From: Verrucomicrobiota bacterium
GTDB lineage: Bacteria; Verrucomicrobiota; Verrucomicrobiia; Limisphaerales; UBA9464
Direction of reading: 5' to 3'
Assembly (NCBI GenBank): GCA_947454295.1
Contig: CANGMO010000205.1
Span: 1-5,369, forward strand
Length of the DNA stretch: 5,369 bases
The notes below the pieces were generated by a model, which was not told the DNA's origin, searched no databases, and was given only the letters and a program-made list of their open reading frames with translations. The position numbers and the translations under genes were made by a program. Below are positions 1 to 5,369 of this stretch, piece after piece. Numbering within the stretch: the stretch's first letter is position 1; the number at the start of each line of letters is the position of its first letter.

Positions 1-915
1 GCGCTCGCGAAAGATGAAGGCGGCATTTGGAAGGTCACCGTTCCCAACGTGAAGCCCGGCGTGCACGAATACCGCTTCGTGGTCGACGGGATTTCCATGA
101 TTGATCCCGGCAATTCGTGGGTGAAGCCACAGCGCTGGCCGAACACCAGCATCCTGCACGTGCCCTCGACCCCGGCCGCGCCGTGGGACCTTCAGGACAT
201 CCCGCATGGCACGCTCCACGAGCATACCTTCAAGTCCAAGGCGCTGGGAAACTGGCAACGCATCGTCGTCTACACGCCGCCCAACGCAGCGAAGGCCGGC
301 AAGTTGCCCGTGCTGTATCTTTCGCACGGCTACAGCGACAACGAGGCCTCCTGGACGGTGCACGGCAAGGCGCACTGGATCCTCGATGCGCTCATCGCCT
401 CCGGGAAGGTGAAGCCCATGATCGTGGTCATGCCCGACGCGCATGCGCTGGTGCCGGGCGCTACGCCGTTTGACGACTATGGTCCTGCCAACTCCGTCGC
501 CCTCTGCAAGGAACTGATCCAGGACATCATCCCGCTGGTGGAGGCCAACTACGCGGTGAATTCCAAGCCGGATGCTCGTGCCTTCGCTGGTCTCTCCATG
601 GGTGGCCATCACGCGTTGACCGTCGCGCTGAACGAGCACGACCGCTTCCACTGGATCGGTGCCTTCAGCTCGGCGCCTCCTCCGAATGCCAGCGTGTCGG
701 CCGGTCTCGATCATGGACCGGCCGTGAACAAGGATCTGCGCCTCTTCTGGATTGCCTGCGGTTCGAAGGATTTTCTGTTCCAGCGCAATCGTGAATTCCA
801 CGCGCTGCTCGACAGCAAGGGCATCCGTCACGACTACGTCGAGACCGAGGGCGACCACTCCTGGCCCATCTGGCGGAACTACCTCATTGAGTTCGCGCCC
901 AAACTGTTCCGATGA
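1..915 (+). CDS. Esterase (alpha/beta hydrolase, CE1/enterochelin-esterase-like) with N-terminal E-set/CBM48-type domain, 5'-truncated
   Basis: The frame is open from base 1 to TGA at 913-915, giving 304 residues with the N-terminus outside the window. The GTG at 49 is not the start, because the preceding 16 codons continue the same beta-sandwich domain (IWKVTVPNVKPGVHEYRFVV DG-type strands). Residues 1 to about 55 resemble the carbohydrate-binding E-set/CBM48 module often found before XynZ-like feruloyl esterases. Residues from about 70 to the end form the hydrolase: strand LPVLYLSHG (about 102-110), nucleophile elbow GLSMGG with Ser199, probable acid Asp257 in GSKDF, and His286 in GDHSW. 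A complete Ser-Asp-His triad suggests an active enzyme. Family members cleave ester-linked groups from plant polysaccharides or other acyl esters, and many are secreted; the signal-peptide region is missing here. The substrate cannot be told from sequence. It ends facing purH, 156 bases away. Confidence 0.9.
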   Translation, partial: ALAKDEGGIWKVTVPNVKPGVHEYRFVVDGISMIDPGNSWVKPQRWPNTSILHVPSTPAAPWDLQDIPHGTLHEHTFKSKALGNWQRIVVYTPPNAAKAGKLPVLYLSHGYSDNEASWTVHGKAHWILDALIASGKVKPMIVVMPDAHALVPGATPFDDYGPANSVALCKELIQDIIPLVEANYAVNSKPDARAFAGLSMGGHHALTVALNEHDRFHWIGAFSSAPPPNASVSAGLDHGPAVNKDLRLFWIACGSKDFLFQRNREFHALLDSKGIRHDYVETEGDHSWPIWRNYLIEFAPKLFR

Positions 916-1071
916 GATGGGGCGGTTGGTTGGGTTGAACCGCAGCAGGAGCTCGGGTCATTCGGTGGGACGCTGCGGACCGCGCCCGCTCGCTATGGCG
1001 TCGACGCGTGGCCCGAGCCATCCACAGGGCACCACGCTCCAATCAACGGCCCCCTGTCCACCGACACCTTC
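916..1071. other. Convergent intergenic region with only weak hairpins
   Basis: This gap lies between the 3' ends of the esterase and purH genes. A 6-bp inverted repeat (GCGGTT at 922-927, AACCGC at 938-943) starts seven bases after the esterase stop. A wider 7-bp pair, GCTCGGG at 951-957 and CCCGAGC at 1012-1018, spans the middle. Neither has a T-tract on either strand, so neither is a convincing intrinsic terminator. I see no open reading frame with recognisable homology here. Termination may be Rho-dependent. Confidence 0.4.
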
Positions 1072-2619
1072 TCAATGCCGGAAATGCCGGTGTCCCGTGA
1101 ACATCATGGCGATGCCGCGCTCATCGGCGGCCTTGATGACCTCGGCGTCGCGGACGGAACCGCCGGGCTGGATGGCAGCGGTGGCACCGGCTTCGGCCGC
1201 GGCAATCAACCCATCCGGGAACGGGAAGAAGGCATCGCTGCAAACCACGCTACCCTTCAACGAAAGCCCCGCCTCGCCGGCTTTCCAGACCGCGATGCGG
1301 CTCGAGTCCACACGGCTCATCTGACCCGCACCAATTCCCAGCGACCGGTCAGCAGCGGCGTACACGATGGCGTTGGACTTCACGTGCTTGACGATCCGCC
1401 AACCGAAGAGCATCGCCTGCAGCTCCGCGTCGCTCGGCGCCCGCTTGGTGACGAGCTTGAGATCGGCCGCCGTGGTCCGCTTGAGATCGCGCTCCTGCCA
1501 GAGGAATGAATCGGCCCCCACGCTGCGAATGTCAGCGGTTCCGGTCACGGCGGCGCCAGGCTTCACCTGGATCAAGCGGAGATTCTTCTTCTGCTGCAGG
1601 ATCGCCAGCGCCTCATCGCTGAAGGCGGGCGCTACGATCACCTCGCTGAAGATTTCCGCGATCGCTTCGGCGCAGGCGCGATCGAGGGGCTGATTGACGG
1701 CGATAATGCCGCCAAACGGCGCCTGCTTGTCGGTGGCATAGGCGCGATCCCAGGCTTCGCGAAGCGTCGCCCCGCGTCCCACTCCGCAGGGATTGGTATG
1801 CTTGAGAATGGCCAGCGTCGGCGCCTCGTCCTGGAATTCGCCAATCAGCGCTGCGGCAGCGGTCAGGTCGAGGATGTTGTTGTACGACAGTTCCTTTCCA
1901 TGCAGCTGGCGGTAGTGCTCGGAGAACTTTCCATACAGTGCGGCCTTTTGGTGGGGATTCTCACCATAGCGCAGCGGCTGGGCCAGCGGAGCGCTGACGG
2001 CCAGCGTCGCCAGGGGCTCGGAGCCACCGGAGAACGCCTTGGTGAGGTGTGCGGCGATGGCGGCATCGTAGGCGGCCGTGCGGGCATACACCTTGGCGGC
2101 CAGACGGCGGCGGGTTTCCAGCGTCGTGCCGCCGGTGGCCTTCACCTGCTCGGCAACCACGGCGTAATCCGCCGGATCAACGACCACCGTCACCGAGTCA
2201 TGATTCTTGGCCGCGCTGCGGAGCATCGACGGGCCGCCGATATCGATGTTCTCGATGGCGTCATGCAGCGACACGTCGGGCTTCGCGACGGTCTGCTCGA
2301 ACGGATACAGATTCACCACCACGAGATCGATCGGCGGAATTCCGTGGGCCTTGGCCGTCGCTACGTGCTCTGCGTTGTCGCGAATGTGGAGGAGACCGCC
2401 GTGCACTTTCGGATGAAGCGTCTTCACGCGACCATCGAGCATCTCCGGAAAGCCGGTGTAGTCGCTCAGTTCGATCACCGTGAGTCCCTCGGCGCGCAGG
2501 GCCTTGGCGGTGCCACCGGTCGAGATCAGTTCCACCCCGGCCTCGGCCAGGACCTTGGCCAGGGAGGCCAGGCCGGATTTGTCGGAAACGGAAAGCAGTG
2601 CTCGCGTGATCTTCGCCAT
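1072..2619 (-). CDS. purH: Bifunctional AICAR formyltransferase / IMP cyclohydrolase (PurH)
   Basis: A cytosolic enzyme that catalyses the final two steps of de novo purine synthesis: 10-formyl-THF-dependent formylation of AICAR to FAICAR, then ring closure to IMP. The 515-residue length is normal for bacterial PurH. The N-terminal MGS-like cyclohydrolase domain (about 1-195) shows STGGT (33-37), GRVKTLHPKVHGG (63-75) and DIGGPSMLRSAAKNH (126-140). The C-terminal AICARFT domain shows LRYGENPHQ (216-224), SYNNILD (245-251), the catalytic Lys273-His274 in ILKHTNPCG, KHVKSNAIVY (411-420), GAGQMSR (430-436), and the end SDAFFPFPDG...IQPGGSVRD...FTGHRHFRH. All expected motifs are present. The ATG at 2617-2619 gives the usual MAKITRALLSVSDKSG beginning. 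No Shine-Dalgarno is visible; the bases just before ATG read CCTCC. The nearest upstream same-strand gene ends 168 bases away, so purH may have its own promoter. Confidence 0.98.
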   Translation of the reverse strand: MAKITRALLSVSDKSGLASLAKVLAEAGVELISTGGTAKALRAEGLTVIELSDYTGFPEMLDGRVKTLHPKVHGGLLHIRDNAEHVATAKAHGIPPIDLVVVNLYPFEQTVAKPDVSLHDAIENIDIGGPSMLRSAAKNHDSVTVVVDPADYAVVAEQVKATGGTTLETRRRLAAKVYARTAAYDAAIAAHLTKAFSGGSEPLATLAVSAPLAQPLRYGENPHQKAALYGKFSEHYRQLHGKELSYNNILDLTAAAALIGEFQDEAPTLAILKHTNPCGVGRGATLREAWDRAYATDKQAPFGGIIAVNQPLDRACAEAIAEIFSEVIVAPAFSDEALAILQQKKNLRLIQVKPGAAVTGTADIRSVGADSFLWQERDLKRTTAADLKLVTKRAPSDAELQAMLFGWRIVKHVKSNAIVYAAADRSLGIGAGQMSRVDSSRIAVWKAGEAGLSLKGSVVCSDAFFPFPDGLIAAAEAGATAAIQPGGSVRDAEVIKAADERGIAMMFTGHRHFRH

Positions 2620-2701
2620 AGGAGGCGCGGAGCCTTGGCGGCGCCGGGCCGACCGTCAATGGTGGAATGCGGGAGGGAGGGCCGACGGGGCGGTTTAGGG
2701 G

Positions 2702-2725
2702 TTGAAGCGCTGAAGAGTTGAAGCG
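2702..2725. repeat. Three-copy 8-bp tandem repeat upstream of purH
   Basis: Units TTGAAGCG (2702-2709), CTGAAGAG (2710-2717) and TTGAAGCG (2718-2725) place TGAAG every 8 bases. The array lies in the 168-base gap between the end of the cysteine-rich gene and the purH start, about 83-106 bases upstream of the purH ATG. It contrasts with the strongly GC-rich surroundings. It could be a regulator-binding array, a slippage product or a copy of a dispersed intergenic repeat. I see no convincing sigma-70 promoter or intrinsic terminator elsewhere in this gap. Confidence 0.55.
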
Positions 2726-2787
2726 GACGGAGGAAAACCAAAGCCGCGAGCGCCTCCGCCCGATCGACGCCAACCCCAAGCAACCTC

Positions 2788-2964
2788 TCAGGCCTGAACG
2801 TCCAGGGAGATCACTTCGCCGGGCTCGCACTCGGCGAAGATCTCGAAGGGGCGGCAGCAGACCTCGCAATCGGTGGTGAAGCGCTGCTCCGCGATGGAGG
2901 TGTCAATCGACACCTCCATCGACTGCCCGCAATACGGGCACTGAATGCGTTCACTCTGCTCCAA
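2788..2964 (-). CDS. Small CPXCG-motif cysteine-rich protein, probable metal binding (TTG start)
   Basis: The 58-residue product, read from TTG at 2962-2964 to TGA at 2788-2790, begins MEQSERIQCPYCGQ. It carries CPYCG (Cys9, Cys12) and DCEVCCRPFEI (Cys33, Cys36, Cys37), the signature of the Cys_rich_CPXG family, plus an extra Cys46. The paired CxxC motifs suggest a zinc-ribbon-like fold; the family's function is not established to my knowledge. Typical members have a short N-terminal arm before CPYCG, which the TTG start reproduces. There is no ATG or GTG between the upstream in-frame TGA (3007-3009) and the CPYCG motif; the first ATG (Met16) would lose that motif, so TTG is the best start. 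ATT at 2944-2946 is a less likely alternative. No Shine-Dalgarno is seen. The oxidoreductase gene ends 42 bases upstream on the same strand, so co-transcription is plausible. Confidence 0.85.
   Translation of the reverse strand: MEQSERIQCPYCGQSMEVSIDTSIAEQRFTTDCEVCCRPFEIFAECEPGEVISLDVQA
2892..2921. repeat. Perfect 13-bp inverted repeat with 4-base loop inside the cysteine-rich gene
   Basis: The arms are CGATGGAGGTGTC (2892-2904) and GACACCTCCATCG (2909-2921), with loop AATC on the + strand (GAUU in the mRNA). It covers codons 15-24 of the small protein, just after CPYCG. In the transcript it would form a strong hairpin that buries an internal ATG and a GGAGG. No T-tract follows, so it does not look like an intrinsic terminator. 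Confidence 0.9.
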
Positions 2965-2965
2965 C

Positions 2966-2989
2966 GACTTTGGACTTTGGACTTTGGAC
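2966..2989. repeat. 7-bp tandem repeat (GACTTTG, about 3.4 copies)
   Basis: GACTTTG occurs at 2966-2972, 2973-2979 and 2980-2986, followed by GAC at 2987-2989. It fills most of the 42-base gap between the oxidoreductase stop and the TTG start of the cysteine-rich gene, ending one base before that start codon. On the coding strand it reads as CAAAGTC units, so it occupies the position where a ribosome-binding site would be expected. Confidence 0.85.
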
Positions 2990-3006
2990 GCGGGACTCCG
3001 GCTGTT

Positions 3007-4362
3007 TCACGCCTTCCATCCGCGGCGATACTCACGACGCAGGAGCGGCGTGGCCTCGCGCGCCCCGGTGGTGAAGCGGAACTTGGGTCCATCCCAAACC
3101 AGCGGAACGCCGGCACGGATGGCCACATTGCCGAGGAGGATGGTCTCGGTGAGCAGCGAGCTGTAGTCGAAGTTGGAAAACGCCTTCGGGCCGCCGCGGA
3201 TTGCCGCCACCCACTCGTTCTTCTGCCCCTGATCGCCCTTGCCGTTGCGGGCAAGCGTCGGAGCGGGAGCGACATAGCCGGCGAAGGCGTCCCCGGGCAG
3301 CAGCTTCCAATCGGCTCCGTAGTCATCCGACGAATACAGCACGCCCTTGTCACCGACCATCAGCGATCCACTGTCCGACGGAGTTTCACCGTGGAACAGG
3401 TCGAGCGGCGGCAGGTTCTTCTGGCCGTTCGGAAGCTTGCCTTCGTACCAGGTCATCGTGCAGGCGGGCATGTCGCCACGCGCGGGGAAGTCGTAGTGGA
3501 CTGTCGCCCAGCCTGGATAGGTTTCGCGATTGAGCGTCTCGCTCTCGGCCCGAATGGAAGTGGGATGCTCCAGCTTGAGCGCCATGAAGGGCAGATTTGC
3601 GGTGTGGCAGCCCATGTCGCCCAGGGCGCCGGTGCCAAAATCCCACCACCCGCGCCATTTGAAGGGATGATAGCAGGCGTTGTAGGGGCGCATCGGCGCG
3701 GGACCGATGAATTGCTCCCAATGGACGTGCGCGGGAATCGGCTGGATCTCGGTCGGACGCGAAACCACACCGGGCGACTGCGGCCACTGCGGACGATTCG
3801 TCCACACGTGGAAGGCGCGCACGGGACCAATGGCGCCGGCCCGAATCGCCTCGACACCCCGGCGGAGACCGTCGCCGGCGGTGCCTTGATTGCCCATCTG
3901 GGTCACGATCTTGTGCTTGCGGGCGAGATCCCTCAGCCAGCGGGCTTCCCACACGTCATGGGTCAGCGGCTTCTGCACATACACGTGGATGCCGCGCTTC
4001 ATCGCCATGGCGGCGGCAATCGCGTGGGTGTTGTCCGGCGTGCTGATGGTCACGGCGTCCACCTTGCCGGCCATGGTATCGAAGAACTTCCGGAAGTCCG
4101 TAAACGTGCGGGCCCCCTGGAACTTCTGCAGTTTCTTGTTCAGCGAATTCTCATCGCAGTCGCAGAGCGCCACGACGTCGCCGAGGTTGCCCGCCTGATC
4201 GATGTCGCTGCTGCCCTTGCCGCCGACGCCGATGCCGCCGATGCGAAGCCGGTCATTGGCCCCCCAAACCCGGGACGGGAGGAAGGTGAAGGCGAACGCC
4301 GCACTGGTGGCGGAACCGAGGAAGACGCGGCGGGAATACGTTTTGGAAAAGGTGGGGCTCAT
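3007..4362 (-). CDS. Tat-exported Gfo/Idh/MocA-family oxidoreductase
   Basis: A predicted NAD(P)-dependent dehydrogenase of 451 residues acting on sugars or sugar derivatives, probably in the periplasm. The N-terminus has a twin-arginine signal: SRRVFLG (10-16), a hydrophobic stretch (17-30), then mature sequence from about Asn36. The Rossmann fold follows: RIGGIGVGGKG (40-50) for dinucleotide binding, acidic end of strand 2 near CDCDE (67-71), STPDNTH (107-113), and YVQKP (128-132), where the usual EKP is QKP with catalytic Lys131 kept. The C-terminal part contains WWDFGTGALGDMGCH; Asp249 and His253 have the D-x3-H spacing of the inositol dehydrogenase active site. Exported members such as Zymomonas glucose-fructose oxidoreductase carry a tightly bound cofactor. 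Such proteins are abundant in Verrucomicrobiota and Planctomycetota. The ATG at 4360-4362 is the only ATG upstream of the signal in frame; no Shine-Dalgarno is visible. The substrate is unknown. It is divergent from the transporter gene. Confidence 0.95.
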   Translation of the reverse strand: MSPTFSKTYSRRVFLGSATSAAFAFTFLPSRVWGANDRLRIGGIGVGGKGSSDIDQAGNLGDVVALCDCDENSLNKKLQKFQGARTFTDFRKFFDTMAGKVDAVTISTPDNTHAIAAAMAMKRGIHVYVQKPLTHDVWEARWLRDLARKHKIVTQMGNQGTAGDGLRRGVEAIRAGAIGPVRAFHVWTNRPQWPQSPGVVSRPTEIQPIPAHVHWEQFIGPAPMRPYNACYHPFKWRGWWDFGTGALGDMGCHTANLPFMALKLEHPTSIRAESETLNRETYPGWATVHYDFPARGDMPACTMTWYEGKLPNGQKNLPPLDLFHGETPSDSGSLMVGDKGVLYSSDDYGADWKLLPGDAFAGYVAPAPTLARNGKGDQGQKNEWVAAIRGGPKAFSNFDYSSLLTETILLGNVAIRAGVPLVWDGPKFRFTTGAREATPLLRREYRRGWKA

Positions 4363-4512
4363 GGCGAGTGGCGTGAAAATCCAATGATCGGGATGAAGAA
4401 ATCGTGGCCGGTGACGATGCGGCGGGCAAGACGGAAGCCGTTGTTAGCCCGATTTTTCCGCACCGGCCGCGGTTCTTGCGCTTCCCCGACACCTCGCGAC
4501 ACTTGAGCACCG
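4363..4512. promoter_or_regulatory. Divergent intergenic region between oxidoreductase and CHR transporter
   Basis: These 150 bases must hold the transcription starts for at least the transporter, and probably for the oxidoreductase as well, since both coding sequences start at its edges and point outward. I could not pick a convincing -35/-10 pair on either strand. The clearest structure is the hairpin followed by a T-run at 4423-4457. No regulator gene is adjacent within the window. Confidence 0.45.
4423..4457 (+). terminator. Terminator-like hairpin in the leader of the CHR transporter
   Basis: CGGGC (4423-4427) pairs with GCCCG (4447-4451), and inside it ACGG (4431-4434) pairs with CCGT (4438-4441) around an AAG loop. 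The structure is followed by ATTTTT (4452-4457). This looks like a short, imperfect intrinsic terminator on the + strand, ending 55 bases before the transporter ATG. No + strand gene lies just upstream, so if real it would act as a leader attenuator or block antisense transcription. The stem has internal mismatches and it may be chance. Confidence 0.25.
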
Positions 4513-5369
4513 ATGGCCATTCACGCCCCGCCACCCGAACGGCGCTCCGCGGCAACGCGCGGTCAACTGCTGGAGGTGGCGTTGGTTTTCCTGCAGCTTG
4601 GCGCCACCGCCATGGGCGGTCCGGCAGCGCATATCGGATTGATGGAGGAAGTGGTGGTCCGACGCCGCGGATGGGTCACGCGCGAGGAATTCCTCGACCT
4701 GATCGGGGCCGCCAATCTCATACCGGGTCCCAATTCCACCGAGCTCGCGTTGTTCCTCGGACATCGACGCGCCGGCTGGATGGGACTCGTCGTCGCCGGA
4801 GCTGCCTTCATTCTACCGGCAGCCACCCTGTCCGGCGTCATCGCCTGGAGCTACGTCCGGTGGGGCGCCCTGCCCGAACTTCGCGGCACACTCAACGCCG
4901 TGCAGCCCGTGATTCTAATCGTCATCCTCCAGGCCTTTCGAGGACTCGCGAAAAGCGCCCTGAAGAGCCGGCTGCACTGGCTGGTAGGCGTTGGCGCCCT
5001 GGCGGCGGGGGCATTCGGAGTGCACGAATTACTGCTCCTGGCCGCCGCAGGATTGATCGTCATGACGGTGGAACGATTCCAGTCCGGCCGTCCCACGCTA
5101 CCGGTTTCGCTCGCGTGGATTCCTGGCTTCGACGTCTCGGCGGTGAATTCCAGCTCGGCCGCGGCCCCGGTTGGATTGGCTGGCATCTTCGGATTCTTTC
5201 TGAAAACAGGGTCCGTCCTCTTCGGCAGCGGCTATGTGCTGCTGGCGTTCCTGCGCGCGGATCTCGTGGATCGCTGGCACTGGCTCACCGAACGCCAATT
5301 GCTCGACGCCATCGCCGTTGGTCAGGTCACCCCGGGGCCGCTATTTTCCACCGCCACCTTTATTGGCTA
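4513..5369 (+). CDS. chrA: CHR-family chromate transporter, 3'-truncated
   Basis: An inner-membrane transporter of the chromate ion (CHR) superfamily, whose characterised members export chromate by coupling to the proton or membrane potential. The frame is open from ATG 4513 to the window end, giving 285 residues of a protein usually near 400. The first CHR domain (about 17-190) shows FLQLGATAMGGPAAHI (26-41), RRRGWVTREEFLDLIG (50-65), LIPGPNSTELA (69-79), GHRRAGW (83-89) and FILPA (99-103). The second begins near 222: GFFLKTGSVLFGSGYV (227-242), WLTERQLLDAIAVGQ (257-271) and TPGPLFSTATFIG (273-285). Several hydrophobic segments are visible (about 20-36, 88-113, 126-143, 157-186, 221-247). 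The two-domain layout matches the long-chain form. An in-frame TGA at 4504-4506 makes ATG 4513 the earliest possible start. The canonical FGGP is MGGP here. Substrate is assigned by family only; sulfate or other oxyanions are possible. Confidence 0.92.
   Translation, partial: MAIHAPPPERRSAATRGQLLEVALVFLQLGATAMGGPAAHIGLMEEVVVRRRGWVTREEFLDLIGAANLIPGPNSTELALFLGHRRAGWMGLVVAGAAFILPAATLSGVIAWSYVRWGALPELRGTLNAVQPVILIVILQAFRGLAKSALKSRLHWLVGVGALAAGAFGVHELLLLAAAGLIVMTVERFQSGRPTLPVSLAWIPGFDVSAVNSSSAAAPVGLAGIFGFFLKTGSVLFGSGYVLLAFLRADLVDRWHWLTERQLLDAIAVGQVTPGPLFSTATFIG

Noticed and set aside
49..51. GTG as the esterase start codon
   Set aside because: The reading frame is open to base 1 and the residues before GTG belong to the same beta-sandwich domain, so the gene begins outside the window.
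439..448. Perfect 10-bp palindrome GCGCATGCGC
   Set aside because: It lies in the middle of esterase coding sequence and short GC-rich palindromes are expected by chance at this base composition.
752..1324. 190-codon + strand frame spanning the esterase end, the gap and the purH end
   Set aside because: It overlaps two well-supported genes in other frames and has a composition typical of an off-frame translation.
1798..2721. 307-codon + strand open frame opposite purH
   Set aside because: Shadow of the purH codon pattern; arginine-, glycine- and histidine-rich product with no family signature.
2811..3353. Minus-strand 180-codon frame covering the cysteine-rich gene and oxidoreductase end
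   Set aside because: It is out of frame with both recognisable proteins; the CPXCG and oxidoreductase motifs are in another frame.
2977..4506. Long + strand open frame (509 codons) opposite the oxidoreductase
   Set aside because: It is antisense to a clearly recognisable protein, its product has no recognisable domain and is low-complexity in the way expected of a GC-rich shadow frame.
4444..4841. Minus-strand open frames overlapping the transporter start
   Set aside because: They are antisense to the CHR transporter, whose motifs are unmistakable on the + strand.

Overview
This is an ordinary-looking stretch of a high-GC bacterial chromosome with five protein genes, two of them cut by the window edges. 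High GC, a Tat-exported Gfo/Idh/MocA oxidoreductase with a QKP motif, a CBM48-type esterase, short AT-richer tandem repeats between genes and poor Shine-Dalgarno signals together suggest a Verrucomicrobiota member (Opitutaceae-like), or less likely Planctomycetota or another environmental phylum. This placement is inference: no rRNA or other marker gene is present, although purH is complete and could be used for phylogeny.

Layout from left to right. Bases 1-915 (+) hold the 3' part of an alpha/beta-hydrolase esterase preceded by an immunoglobulin-like (E-set/CBM48-type) domain. A 156-base convergent gap follows. Bases 1072-2619 (-) hold a complete purH, the bifunctional enzyme for the last two steps of de novo IMP synthesis. 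A 168-base gap contains a three-copy 8-bp repeat. Bases 2788-2964 (-) hold a 58-residue cysteine-rich protein of the CPXCG family, which has no ATG start and appears to begin at TTG. Its coding sequence contains a perfect 13-bp inverted repeat. A 42-base gap made largely of a 7-bp tandem repeat separates it from the oxidoreductase gene at 3007-4362 (-). A 150-base divergent gap containing a terminator-like hairpin leads to a CHR-family (chromate) transporter gene at 4513-5369 (+), which runs off the right edge.

The oxidoreductase, cysteine-rich protein and purH genes share a strand and may be partly co-transcribed, the first two most plausibly because they are only 42 bases apart. No metabolic link joins the five genes: they cover carbohydrate-ester hydrolysis, purine synthesis, a small probable metal-binding protein, a periplasmic sugar-type dehydrogenase and an anion transporter.

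I found no mobile element, CRISPR array, tRNA or rRNA, and no convincing new system. The points most worth a second look are the hairpin inside the tiny cysteine-rich gene, its TTG start in a repeat-bordered gap, the terminator-like hairpin upstream of the transporter, and the general lack of Shine-Dalgarno sequences.
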